A stretch of DNA of 64,000 nucleotides, taken from contig JAGXIQ010000035.1 of NCBI GenBank assembly GCA_024635625.1, forward strand, positions 1 through 64,000, read 5' to 3'. The translations under genes and the position numbers were made by a program. Positions 37,980 through 47,479 of the stretch are shown in pieces. The DNA comes from Loktanella sp. GTDB taxonomy: Bacteria; Pseudomonadota; Alphaproteobacteria; Rhodobacterales; Rhodobacteraceae. The notes below the pieces were generated by a model that saw nothing but the letters and a program-made list of their open reading frames with translations, was not told the origin of the DNA and did no database searches. Numbering within the stretch: position 1 is the first letter of the stretch; every line of letters starts with the position of its first letter.

Positions 37980-39065
37980 ATGGATCGCCGTTCTTTCATT
38001 CGCACCGGCGCTTTGGGTGCCGGTGCAGCCGCGCTCGCGGCGCCCGCCGTTGCGCAGGGCAACACGACTTGGCGTATGGTCACGACGTGGCCAAAGAATT
38101 TCCCCGGCCTTGGTGTCGGTGCACAGCGACTGGCCGATCGCATCACTGCCGCCAGCGGTGGTCGTCTGACCATTCAAGTCTATTCCGCCGGTGAGCTGGT
38201 GCCGCCGCTGCAATCCCTTGATGCCGTCATCGATGGCACCGCCGAGATGAGCCATGGTGCCGCCTATTACTGGCAGAACAAGTCCCCCGCATTGTCGTTT
38301 TTCACCGGCGTACCCTACGGTATGACCGCGAACGAACTGGCAGCTTGGGTCCGTTTTATGGGCGGCCAAGAAATCTGGGACGAGGTCTATGACCAGTTCG
38401 GCGTACAGGGCTTTTTGTCCGGTAACACCGGGACGCAGGCAGGTGGCTGGTTCAAAAACGAGTTGACTGGCGTCGACAGCGTCAACGGCCTGCGGTTCCG
38501 CACGCCGGGTCTGGGCGGGCAAGTCTGGGAAAAGCTGGGTGCGACCGTGACCAATATGGCCGCTGGCGAAATCTTTCAGGCGCTGCAGTCTGGCACGCTG
38601 GACGCTGCGGAATTTGTTGGGCCTTACAACGACCTCGCGCTCGGCTTTTACCAAGTCTGCAAAAACTACTATTTCCCAAGTTTCGTCGAACCGGGTCTTG
38701 CGACCGAACTGGTGGTCGACAAGGCCAAGTATCAGGCTTTGCCAGAGGACTTGCAGGCCATCATCCGCGACTGTTCGCAGGCGGAATACGACATGGTCGC
38801 GTCCGACTTCTTTGCCAACGATCCGCGCGCGTTGCAAACGCTGGTGAACGATCATGGCGTGAACATCCGTCAATTCCCCGAAAGCATCCTTGAAGCCGGT
38901 GCCAAAGCGTCTTTGGAGGTGATGACAGACTTGCGCGATAGCGGTGATGCACTGGTCAAAAAGACGGCAGAAAGCTTTGTCGAGTCCCTCAACATTCTGC
39001 GCACGCGTACGCAGGACATCGACAGCCCGTTCGTGCAAGCGCGTCAAAAGTACCTGACAATCTGA
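37980..39065 (+). CDS. TRAP transporter substrate-binding protein (DctP family)
   Basis: Tat-type signal MDRRSFIRTGALGAGAAALAAPAVA; TWRMVTTWPKNFPGLGVGAQRLADRI. Confidence 0.92.
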   Translation: MDRRSFIRTGALGAGAAALAAPAVAQGNTTWRMVTTWPKNFPGLGVGAQRLADRITAASGGRLTIQVYSAGELVPPLQSLDAVIDGTAEMSHGAAYYWQNKSPALSFFTGVPYGMTANELAAWVRFMGGQEIWDEVYDQFGVQGFLSGNTGTQAGGWFKNELTGVDSVNGLRFRTPGLGGQVWEKLGATVTNMAAGEIFQALQSGTLDAAEFVGPYNDLALGFYQVCKNYYFPSFVEPGLATELVVDKAKYQALPEDLQAIIRDCSQAEYDMVASDFFANDPRALQTLVNDHGVNIRQFPESILEAGAKASLEVMTDLRDSGDALVKKTAESFVESLNILRTRTQDIDSPFVQARQKYLTI

Positions 39066-39084
39066 TCTTCGTCTGTTCAGACAC

Positions 39085-39122
39085 CGAAAAGAGGCCCGGA
39101 CGCATGTCCGGGCCTCTTTTCG
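39085..39122. terminator. Bidirectional rho-independent terminator
   Basis: Perfect 17-bp stem CGAAAAGAGGCCCGGAC-GCAT-GTCCGGGCCTCTTTTCG, between convergent dctP and dctM. Confidence 0.9.
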
Positions 39123-39220
39123 TTTGCAGGCCGTCGGCAGATGTTCAGCCAATCTGAAAGGCACGGCCTCTGACAGAAGGCGGCGCATTTCATTGTCTGA
39201 CATCTAAATCAGTTTGAACC

Positions 39221-40612
39221 TCAGCCAGCGATCAGCCGCGGCAACCACGTCACGATGCCCGGAAACGCGAATAGGATTCCGATGGCAATGATCTGCAGGA
39301 TGACGAAGGGTATGATCCCCTTATAGATTGCAGAGGTCGGTAGGTCCGCAGGGGCCACGCCGCGCAGGTAGAATAGCGCAAACCCAAAAGGGGGCGTCAG
39401 GAACGAAGTCTGCAAGTTCACGCCCACAAGAACACCAAGCCAGACAGGGTCCACGTCCAGTGCCAACAAGACTGGCGCGGTGATCGGGATCACGATGAAG
39501 ATGATCTCGAAGGTGTCCAGAATGAACCCCAGCAGGAACATGATGCCCATGACGACGGCAACGGCTGCAAGCGTGCCACCCGGCAGGTTCGACAAGAATT
39601 CGTGCACCAGATTATCGCCACCCATCAGGCGGAATACGACGGAAAACACCGAAGCTCCCAGTAGGATGACAAAGACCATAGAGGTGATAGTCGCAGTACT
39701 GATCGTCGTTTCGCGCAACACTGCGAAGGACAGGCGCCAGCGGAACGCAGCAAGCACCATCGCGCCGACGGCCCCGACAGAGGCCGCCTCGGTCGGCGTT
39801 GCAATTCCGCCAAGGATCGAACCCAGTACTGTCATGATTAACAGTAGCGGCGGCACGAGTGCTACCATGATGTCACGGCCCAGCGTCGCATGTTCCTCTG
39901 GTGAAACCGGTGTGGCGGGCAGGGCCGCCGGATCGACGATGGCCTTGAATATCGTATAGCCCAAGTACAGGCTGACCAGCAGGATACCGGGCAGCAGGGC
40001 CCCCGCGAACAGGTCGCCGACCGATACAGGCACCGGGGCGAAGTTGCCCTTGGCCATTTGCACCTGAGAGTTAATGCCCGACAGCATGTCGCCCATAAAG
40101 ATTAACACCGTCGATGGCGGAATGATCTGCCCTAGCGTGCCCGACGCACAGATAACGCCAGTCGCGATTTTGGGATCATAGCCTGCGCGCAACATCGCGG
40201 GCAGAGAAATCAGGCCCATCGTGACCACTGTCGCACCCACAACACCAGTGGACGCCGCCAGCATTGCACCGACAAGGATGACAGAGATTCCAAGCCCACC
40301 GCGCAGGTTGCCAAACAGCTTTCCCATTGTCAGCAGTAACTGTTCAGCGATCTGTGACCGCTCCAACATGACGCCCATAAAGATGAACAGCGGCACCGCG
40401 ACCAGCACCTCGTTCGTCATGAAACCGATATAGCGGTTCGGTAGCGCGCCAAAGTTTGACGGATCAAATACGCCAAAAGCCATCCCCAGCGCGCCGAACC
40501 CCAGACTGACGCCTGCAAGCGAAAAGGCGACCGGAAAGCCCAGCAGCAGAAAACCGATGATGCCAAAGAACATCAGGCCGGCGAAGATTTCGCCCAGTGT
40601 GACCGGATCCAT
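39221..40612 (-). CDS. TRAP transporter large permease (DctM family)
   Basis: 463 aa multi-TM; ASGTLGQIIPPSTVLIFMGDMLS. Confidence 0.92.
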   Translation of the reverse strand: MDPVTLGEIFAGLMFFGIIGFLLLGFPVAFSLAGVSLGFGALGMAFGVFDPSNFGALPNRYIGFMTNEVLVAVPLFIFMGVMLERSQIAEQLLLTMGKLFGNLRGGLGISVILVGAMLAASTGVVGATVVTMGLISLPAMLRAGYDPKIATGVICASGTLGQIIPPSTVLIFMGDMLSGINSQVQMAKGNFAPVPVSVGDLFAGALLPGILLVSLYLGYTIFKAIVDPAALPATPVSPEEHATLGRDIMVALVPPLLLIMTVLGSILGGIATPTEAASVGAVGAMVLAAFRWRLSFAVLRETTISTATITSMVFVILLGASVFSVVFRLMGGDNLVHEFLSNLPGGTLAAVAVVMGIMFLLGFILDTFEIIFIVIPITAPVLLALDVDPVWLGVLVGVNLQTSFLTPPFGFALFYLRGVAPADLPTSAIYKGIIPFVILQIIAIGILFAFPGIVTWLPRLIAG

Positions 40613-41199
40613 CAGTGCAGTCCTTCGATTGCTTCACCTGCGGCGTCCGCAAGTTTAAGGGGGTAAGCCATCATCGGTGGCACCAAATCGGCGCGTCCGG
40701 CCAGCACAAGGATTGACCTGCACAGCATTGCAATCCCTTGCAGGGCCAATAGGACGGTAAAAGTGATGATGAAGGTCTTGAGGATGTAAAGTCCCGGCAT
40801 TCCGCCCACGTTTGCCGATGCCTCTCGATACGACCAAGCCCGCACGACGAAGGGCATCGAATAGCTATAAACGATCCAGCAAAATGGTAGCAAAAACAGG
40901 ACGACGCCGACGAAATCGATGAAGGCGCGGGTTTTCATGCGCGCAGGACGGTAGAAAATGTCGACGCGCACGTGATCGTCTCGCAGAAGGGCAAAACCCG
41001 CCACAGCCATGAACATCGCGCCATTAAGCCAGATATACAGGTCCTGCAGCCATAGAAAGCTGGTAGAAAAAACGTAGCGCAGTACGACGACGGTAAAGCA
41101 GACCAGCACGATCCCTAAAGACAGCCATGAAAAAAACCGGCCGATAAACCAGTTCAGGCGACTAATCGCGCCAGCAATAGCGCCAAGACTTCGTAACAT
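40612..41199 (-). CDS. TRAP transporter small permease (DctQ family)
   Basis: 4-TM protein directly upstream of dctM. Confidence 0.9.
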   Translation of the reverse strand: MLRSLGAIAGAISRLNWFIGRFFSWLSLGIVLVCFTVVVLRYVFSTSFLWLQDLYIWLNGAMFMAVAGFALLRDDHVRVDIFYRPARMKTRAFIDFVGVVLFLLPFCWIVYSYSMPFVVRAWSYREASANVGGMPGLYILKTFIITFTVLLALQGIAMLCRSILVLAGRADLVPPMMAYPLKLADAAGEAIEGLH

Positions 41200-41375
41200 G
41201 GGTGGGCCGTCCTTCTCTCCGCAGGGCCGAGCCTGTGGTTTTGCACGTTTAATTTGTCCGCATTCCTTAAGCGATGGCGATGCGCCGTCAACCTATAGCC
41301 ACCTGCTGCTGCAGGCAGAGATACCGTGAATTGTTGGGTCGGGAACGCGCGCAATCAAACCGGGCAGTGCTGCGG

Positions 41376-41516
41376 TCAATCGTCGTCCAGCAGGATGCGG
41401 GCGGCGTTGCCGCTGTCATCGTCATATTGGTCTGATCGTACGGACCAAATGAAACCCGCCAGCCCCAGACCGCCCAAAATAAGGGAAATCGGGATCAGGA
41501 TGACGAGGATATTCAC
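41376..41516 (-). CDS. ccoS: cbb3-type oxidase assembly protein CcoS
   Basis: GTG start: VNILVILIPISLILGGLGLAGFIWSVRSDQYDDDSGNAARILLDDD*; overlaps the ccoI stop. Not in the ORF track because of the GTG start. Confidence 0.92.
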   Translation of the reverse strand: MNILVILIPISLILGGLGLAGFIWSVRSDQYDDDSGNAARILLDDD

Positions 41517-43630
41517 TGCACGCCCCGCATACGCTGCGCATTCAGCAGAACCGTCAGGGACGAAGCGGACATTGCCAGCGCCGCCGCCAGCGGCGTTGCA
41601 TGTCCCGCAAGCGCCACAGGAATTGCGATGGCGTTATAGGCCGCAGCAATGGCAAAATTTTGCCGCGACAGGCGGCGGGTGGCGCGGGCGACACGCAAGA
41701 TAAGCGGTAATACCGCGAAACTATCACGCAGGATAACGACGTCGGCAGCGCAGCGCGACGCTTCTAGCGCAGTAGCGGGCGCTATAGCAGCGTGGGCCTC
41801 TGCCATGGTGGCGGTATCGTTTAAACCGTCGCCAACCATCAGGACATGCCGCCCCGCGTCAGTCAGGATGCGCAAGCGGCGCAGTTTGTCCGAAGGGGTG
41901 GCGTCCCAGATCACCGGCAGCTTAAGTTGCTTTGCTAAGGCATTGGCAGGGCCCGCGCTGTCGCCGGTCATAATCTCGCAGGGCAGGTCAAGATTGGCCA
42001 GTGCATCTGTCACGCCCTCGCGCAGGGTCTCGGGCACTTCTAGGGGCTGCGTGGTGGCGTTGCCGATCCACAGCCCCAGCCCGGTGAAACCGGCGCCTAA
42101 CCAAGGGCCACGCCCCAGTCGTACATCCATCCCGTCGTAGCGACCGCAGATACCTTGACCGGCAACCTCTGAAAGGTCGGTCACTGTTGCAGCGGTCGTG
42201 TTACCTAAGGCTGTCACCAATGCCCGCGACAAAGGGTGGTGGGAACTTTGGGCCAGCGCCAATGCAACACCGCGGTCCCGCGCTGTCAGGCTGTCTGGCA
42301 CTACGACGGCGGGACGAGTGAGGGTGCCGGTCTTGTCGAACAGCACCATGTCGACCTCTGCCAGTCGTTCCAGTGCGGTCGCGTGTCGCACAAGGCAACC
42401 TGCCGCAAATAAGCGACTGACGGCAGCGGTCGACACCGCTGGCACCGCTAGGCCAAGGGCGCAGGGGCAGGTGATGATCAGCACGGCGATCGCAATATTC
42501 AAAGACAGGCGCAGATCGCCTGTGGCCCACCACCAGCTTAGGAAGGCAGCAAGCGCCAAACCGTGCACGGCGGGGGCATAGATTCGCGCTGCGCGGTCTG
42601 CGAGTGCGGTATAGCTATTTCGCGCGTGCTCTGCCGTTTCCACAAGCGCTGCCATGCGTCGCAAGGATGTATCCGCGCCGACACTGACCGCCCGCAGGCG
42701 AAGGGGGGCAGCAAGGTTGATCTCTCCAGCGTGGAGGGTGTCTCCGGTGGATAGGGTGACGGCCGCGCTTTCGCCTGTCAGAAAAGATCTGTCCATCAGC
42801 GCGTTTTGCGACAGCAGCACGCCATCTACTGGAATACGTGCGCCGGTCGGCACACTGACGATGTCGTCCACCTGCAGGTCCGCTACGGCAACCGTTTCGG
42901 ACCGTTCGCCAGTCAGACGTTCCGCTGTGTGCTGTTCCAGTGCCGTCAATTCACGCGCAGCGGACCGGGCGGCGCTGCGCGTCCGGTGGTCTATATAGCG
43001 ACCGATCAGCAAGAAAAATGTCAGCGACAATGCGGCGTCGAAATAGGCGTGAGTGCCGCCCTGAATCGTTTCGAACAGGGACATGGCAGAGGCCATCAGG
43101 ATCGCGAGCGAAATTGGCACGTCCATGTTCAGCCGCCCGCCCCGCAGGGCTGCAAGAGCAGAAACAAAAAACGGCTGTCCCGCGTAGGCAACCGCTGGCA
43201 GCGCGATCGCGGCAGAAATCATGTGGAACATGTCGCGCGTCGCGCCCGCAGCACCGGACCAGACCGCGACGGACAAGAGCATCACATTCATCATGGCAAA
43301 CCCAGCAACGGCAAGACGCGTCAGCAGGGCGCGCCCTTGATCGTCACGACGTGCCTCAAGCGAGGCAACGTCGAGGGGAAAGACCTCGAACCCCAAGTCC
43401 GTGACGGTTCCGATGACCGCGTCTGCATCGACAGATCCTGTGACCGATAAGCGCTTTAGCGACAGGTTCACACGCACGGTCGCAACACCGTTGAGGTGTG
43501 CCAGTCCACGTTCGATTTGGCCGATGCAAGCGGCACAATGCACGCCGGGGACAGAAAATTGCAGCGCTGGCCCGGATGCTGTTTCCAGCGCCATTGGGGC
43601 CGCGGCACAGGCGGGGCAGCCTGACATCAT
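41513..43630 (-). CDS. ccoI: Copper P-type ATPase for cbb3 oxidase maturation
   Basis: HMA motif GVHCAACIGQIE, TCPCALGLAVPA, DKTGTLT. Confidence 0.95.
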   Translation of the reverse strand: MMSGCPACAAAPMALETASGPALQFSVPGVHCAACIGQIERGLAHLNGVATVRVNLSLKRLSVTGSVDADAVIGTVTDLGFEVFPLDVASLEARRDDQGRALLTRLAVAGFAMMNVMLLSVAVWSGAAGATRDMFHMISAAIALPAVAYAGQPFFVSALAALRGGRLNMDVPISLAILMASAMSLFETIQGGTHAYFDAALSLTFFLLIGRYIDHRTRSAARSAARELTALEQHTAERLTGERSETVAVADLQVDDIVSVPTGARIPVDGVLLSQNALMDRSFLTGESAAVTLSTGDTLHAGEINLAAPLRLRAVSVGADTSLRRMAALVETAEHARNSYTALADRAARIYAPAVHGLALAAFLSWWWATGDLRLSLNIAIAVLIITCPCALGLAVPAVSTAAVSRLFAAGCLVRHATALERLAEVDMVLFDKTGTLTRPAVVVPDSLTARDRGVALALAQSSHHPLSRALVTALGNTTAATVTDLSEVAGQGICGRYDGMDVRLGRGPWLGAGFTGLGLWIGNATTQPLEVPETLREGVTDALANLDLPCEIMTGDSAGPANALAKQLKLPVIWDATPSDKLRRLRILTDAGRHVLMVGDGLNDTATMAEAHAAIAPATALEASRCAADVVILRDSFAVLPLILRVARATRRLSRQNFAIAAAYNAIAIPVALAGHATPLAAALAMSASSLTVLLNAQRMRGVQ

Positions 43631-44079
43631 GGCAAAACCTTTACGACAATCCGCTGTTGAAACAGCGTGCCGTCGGTGCTGCGCGCCTTTACCCGCAGGT
43701 TCCAGTTGCCGGGTCCACCATCCACCGTGGCACGCAGGGCGTCACCATCGAAGGCAAAGTTTGGTGTCTGGTCCCGTGCCACACTCGTCGCACGGCCAAA
43801 AATTGCATCTTCAATCACGGGCGCGATGGGCTGGCCATCCTTTACGATGTGCAGCGCCAGCTGGTGGCCCTGCAACGTCGCGGAAACGTCCCAGCCAAGA
43901 GCGAGTTGCGCGTCGCGGTCAGCGTCAAATGTCTGGCTGGCGACGTAGGAATTATCGACCTCTAGCCCCGGAAAGGTATGCACAGCCTGATAGGCTAAAG
44001 TCAGGTTTACGGCGATGATGACGCCGAATGCCATGATGAAGCCGGTCAGCACGTGCCAGCCCTTAATTTCGCGGGTCAT
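43627..44079 (-). CDS. ccoH: FixH/CcoH family protein
   Basis: MTREIKGWHVLTGFIMAFGVIIAVNLTLAYQAVHTFPGLEVDNSYVASQTFD. Confidence 0.93.
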   Translation of the reverse strand: MTREIKGWHVLTGFIMAFGVIIAVNLTLAYQAVHTFPGLEVDNSYVASQTFDADRDAQLALGWDVSATLQGHQLALHIVKDGQPIAPVIEDAIFGRATSVARDQTPNFAFDGDALRATVDGGPGNWNLRVKARSTDGTLFQQRIVVKVLP

Positions 44080-45542
44080 TGGACCCTCCCGTTGAAGGTT
44101 GTGGCACTGCTGGCACGGCTTTGTGTCGTCATATCCTCGACCCAAAGTCGCAGGGAGGTGCTGTGGGTTGTTGCTGCGGGGTCGCTGGGATTAGCGGTTA
44201 CATAGACACGCTGCATGACCGTTGTGTCCGCAGGGACTGTCACGTTCAGCGCCGCGTCTGCCCCCTCGACATCAATTTGCAGTGGCGTATCTGCGGTCAG
44301 GCTCAGATTGAATTGCCGCACGTCACCTGACTTGTTGCGAAGTCGCACATCGTAGATGTTCCGCACCGCACCGTCAGATTGGACCACGTAGGTGGGATTG
44401 CGCACCGGGCTGACAGTCAGCTCGATTTCAGACCTGATAAACAGCGCATAGACGAGCCCTACACCGATGGCCGCCCACATCACCGTATAAATGATCGTTC
44501 GGGTGCGCAGGATGTGCTGCCAGATCGGGCGCGGCGGCTTGCCTGCACGCTCCGCCGGTTCATCCGACAGCGCCATGTAGTCGATTAGCCCGCGCGGCTT
44601 GCCGATGCGATCCATTACGTCGTCACAAGCATCAATGCAAAGGGCACAGGTGATGCATTCCATCTGTTGTCCGTCGCGAATGTCGATTCCCATCGGGCAA
44701 ACGTTCACGCAGGCCATGCAGTCGATGCAATCACCTTTGGTGGCAACCGGGTCGGTACCGTTATGAAGGGCGTGCGCCAGATCGGGTACGCCGCTCGACC
44801 GATTGGCTTTGCCCTTACCGCGCGGCTCTCCCCTCCAGTCGCGGTAGGCGACGGTCAGGGTGTCGGGGTCCATCATCGCGGACTGGATGCGCGGCCAAGG
44901 GCACATGTATATGCAGACCTGTTCGCGCATAAAACCACCAAAAACGAAGGTCGTCGCTGTCAGGATTGCGATGGTGATGTAGGCGGCGGTGTGTGCCGAT
45001 CCAGTCAGCAAATTACCAAGCAGCGTTGGTGCGTCGGTGAAATAAAAGACCCAAGCGCCGCCGGTCGCTAGCGCGATCCCCAGCCAGACCGTCCATTTGA
45101 CACCGCGCAGCCAAGCCTTGTGAACGCTCCACTTTGCGTGATGTAGGCGCACGCGTGCATTGCGATCACCCTCGATCCAGCGTTCGACAAGGATGAACAG
45201 GTCGGTCCAGACGGTTTGTGGACAAGTGTAGCCGCACCAGACCCGGCCAAGCGCCGACGTGAACAGGAACAGGCCAAGTCCGGCCATGATTAAAAGCCCC
45301 GCCACGAAGTAGAATTCGTGCGGCCAGATTTCGATCCAGAAAAAATAAAAGCGCCGGTGGGCCAGATCGACCAGTACAGCCTGATCTGGAAGGGCCGGAC
45401 CCCGATCCCAACGTATCCACGGCGTCAGGTAGTAGATGCCCAGCGTTAGCGCCATGATCCACCATTTTAGACGGCGAAAGGCACCGGTGACCCGTCTGGG
45501 AAAGATTGGTTCGCGTGGCGCGTAAAGGGGGGATGTAGACAT
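44076..45542 (-). CDS. ccoG: Cytochrome c oxidase accessory protein CcoG (FixG)
   Basis: Ferredoxin motifs CIDCMACVNVCPMGIDIRDGQQMECITCALCIDACD; TM segments. Confidence 0.95.
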   Translation of the reverse strand: MSTSPLYAPREPIFPRRVTGAFRRLKWWIMALTLGIYYLTPWIRWDRGPALPDQAVLVDLAHRRFYFFWIEIWPHEFYFVAGLLIMAGLGLFLFTSALGRVWCGYTCPQTVWTDLFILVERWIEGDRNARVRLHHAKWSVHKAWLRGVKWTVWLGIALATGGAWVFYFTDAPTLLGNLLTGSAHTAAYITIAILTATTFVFGGFMREQVCIYMCPWPRIQSAMMDPDTLTVAYRDWRGEPRGKGKANRSSGVPDLAHALHNGTDPVATKGDCIDCMACVNVCPMGIDIRDGQQMECITCALCIDACDDVMDRIGKPRGLIDYMALSDEPAERAGKPPRPIWQHILRTRTIIYTVMWAAIGVGLVYALFIRSEIELTVSPVRNPTYVVQSDGAVRNIYDVRLRNKSGDVRQFNLSLTADTPLQIDVEGADAALNVTVPADTTVMQRVYVTANPSDPAATTHSTSLRLWVEDMTTQSRASSATTFNGRVQ

Positions 45543-45594
45543 GTCTGACCTATCGATTGCCCTTCGTCTTTAGGTCGCGAGGGCGTCGGTCGCG

Positions 45595-45608
45595 TTGATC
45601 TGTGTCAA
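45595..45608. promoter_or_regulatory. FNR box (near-consensus) upstream of ccoGHIS
   Basis: TTGATCTGTGTCAA, 53 nt upstream of the ccoG start. Confidence 0.75.
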
Positions 45609-45635
45609 CAACGCCCCCGTATCGGGGGCGTTGTT
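45607..45635 (-). terminator. Hairpin after ccoP (candidate terminator), overlapping the FNR box edge
   Basis: 13-bp arms AACAACGCCCCCG-TAT-CGGGGGCGTTGTT; no clear U-tract. Confidence 0.55.
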
Positions 45636-45645
45636 ACTGTTTGGG

Positions 45646-46509
45646 TTATTCACCGCCGCCAAGGCCGTGGACATAGACTGCGACTGCGGCCACATCGGCA
45701 TCGGTCAGGCGCTGGCCCCATGCTGGCATGACACCAAAGCGCGCCTTGGTCACTGTCTCTGTCAGTGTGGCGGTGTCGCCCCCGTACAGCCAGATCGCAT
45801 CGGTCAGATCGGGTGCACCCATGTCACGGTTGCCTTGCGCGTTGTCACCATGACAAGCGGCGCAGTTATCAGAAAAGACGGTCGCGCCGGCATCTGCTAG
45901 GCCCGGGTCTTCGGCTGGCGCTGAAAGGCTTCCGACGTACGCCACGACCGACGTAATCTCTTCGCGGCTAAGAATGTCGCCGAAGGCCGGCATCTGGGAC
46001 CAGCGGGCATCTGGGTCGGTGTCATTGCGGATACCGTGGTCGATGGTCGTGGCGATGCTGGCCACGTCGCCACCCCAAAGCCAGTCGTCGTCCAGCAGGT
46101 TGGGATAACCCTTGGCCCCCGCCGCACCAGAGCCGTGGCACTGGCTGCACTGGGCACGAAAGACCGATGCACCACGTGCAACTGCATAGCGATGCAGAGG
46201 GTCGTCAGGAGCAAGTGTCGGCAAGTCGGCTGCGACCAAGTCAGCGGTCAGGGCGGCATTCTTTGCCTCGTGGGCAGTGATATCGTTCGCGACATTTGCG
46301 CGGGTGGAATAGCCCAACATGCCAGGTGTCGCACCAGAGATCATCGGCCAAGCTGGATACAAGATTGTGTATCCGATGGCCCAGACGATGCAGGCATAAA
46401 GTGTCCAAAGCCACCAGCGGGGCAGGGGGTTGTTCAGCTCTTCGATGCCGTCCCAATTGTGGCCGGTCGTCTCGACACCGGTTTCCTTATCAATCTTCTT
46501 GTCAGTCAT
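45646..46509 (-). CDS. ccoP: cbb3-type cytochrome c oxidase subunit III
   Basis: Two CxxCH motifs (FRAQCSQCHG, DNCAACHG), N-terminal TM. Confidence 0.96.
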   Translation of the reverse strand: MTDKKIDKETGVETTGHNWDGIEELNNPLPRWWLWTLYACIVWAIGYTILYPAWPMISGATPGMLGYSTRANVANDITAHEAKNAALTADLVAADLPTLAPDDPLHRYAVARGASVFRAQCSQCHGSGAAGAKGYPNLLDDDWLWGGDVASIATTIDHGIRNDTDPDARWSQMPAFGDILSREEITSVVAYVGSLSAPAEDPGLADAGATVFSDNCAACHGDNAQGNRDMGAPDLTDAIWLYGGDTATLTETVTKARFGVMPAWGQRLTDADVAAVAVYVHGLGGGE

Positions 46510-46732
46510 GGTGCGGGGCCTTTCCGGTGTCGGCCATGCAGGCGCAGGTATCGCAAGTGCCTGAACAGGTCTTTGGCGCGTCTTCGTTGCGGAAGGGGAT
46601 CAGGCTTGCATCATCGCGGGCCCGGCGTTGGCTGGGCAGGTAGGCCCAGATACCAGCACTTGCGAAAAAGCCGAACATTGCCAGAAGAACCCAGCTGTCG
46701 GCCAGTTGGCGCAGGAAGGTATAAGTGTGCAT
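46502..46732 (-). CDS. ccoQ: cbb3-type oxidase subunit CcoQ with Cys-rich C-terminus
   Basis: MHTYTFLRQLADSWVLLAMFGFFASAGIWAYLP...CSGTCDTCACMADTGKAPHHD; between ccoO and ccoP. Confidence 0.88.
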   Translation of the reverse strand: MHTYTFLRQLADSWVLLAMFGFFASAGIWAYLPSQRRARDDASLIPFRNEDAPKTCSGTCDTCACMADTGKAPHHD

Positions 46733-46742
46733 AATGGCCTCC

Positions 46743-47468
46743 TTAGCGGCTGGGGTCAGGAACGAAGGTGGAAAAATCGACCATCGTGCCAAGAACTTGC
46801 AGATATGAAATCAGGGCGTCCATTTCGGATACGCCGGGCTGGTCATCAAAGTTCGCGACCGCGGCACCGGGGTAGCGTTCCAACAGCCCGCTGGTGTCTG
46901 CATCTGGGTTGGCTTGTACGCGGAAATCCTGATGCGCCTGCGCGATGTCGTCGTCCGAGTAGGGGACGCCGACGAAGCGGTGGGTTTTCATCAAGTCGTC
47001 CACGTATTCCCCAGTGATGGGCGTGCGGGACAGAAAGGCGTATTGCGGCATGACGCTTTCGGGCACAACGGACTGTGGGTCGCTAAGGTGGTCGACGTGC
47101 CAAGCGTTGGAATAGCGGGCGCCGACGCGGGCCAGATCCGGCCCCGTCCGTTTCGATCCCCATTGGAACGGGTGATCGTACATCGACTCTGCCGCAAGGC
47201 TGTAATGGCCGTAACGTTCCACCTCGTCGCGCATCGGGCGGATCATTTGGCTATGACAGACGTAGCAGCCTTCACGAACGTAGATGTCGCGCCCCGTCAG
47301 TTCCAAGGGCGAGTAGGGGCGGACCCCCTCGACCTTTTCGATTGTGTTTTCCAGCCAGAACAGCGGGGCGATTTCCACGATCCCGCCGATAGAAACGACA
47401 GCAAGAGAGAAGACCAGAAGTAGAGTTGGGCTTTTTTCAAGGATCGCGTGTTTGTCGAGAAGTGCCAT
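46743..47468 (-). CDS. ccoO: cbb3-type cytochrome c oxidase subunit II
   Basis: [28 protein letters not shown]. Confidence 0.96.
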   Translation of the reverse strand: MALLDKHAILEKSPTLLLVFSLAVVSIGGIVEIAPLFWLENTIEKVEGVRPYSPLELTGRDIYVREGCYVCHSQMIRPMRDEVERYGHYSLAAESMYDHPFQWGSKRTGPDLARVGARYSNAWHVDHLSDPQSVVPESVMPQYAFLSRTPITGEYVDDLMKTHRFVGVPYSDDDIAQAHQDFRVQANPDADTSGLLERYPGAAVANFDDQPGVSEMDALISYLQVLGTMVDFSTFVPDPSR

Positions 47469-47479
47469 GAGTGTGATCC

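Noticed and set aside
39085-39122. Perfect palindrome as a regulatory operator
   Set aside because: Located between convergent genes with A/T-rich flanks to a GC stem: a standard bidirectional terminator.
37809-39203. 464-aa minus-strand ORF
   Set aside because: Fully antisense to the convincing DctP gene (37980-39065); composition is Arg/Gln/His-rich with no recognisable motif, a GC-rich shadow ORF.
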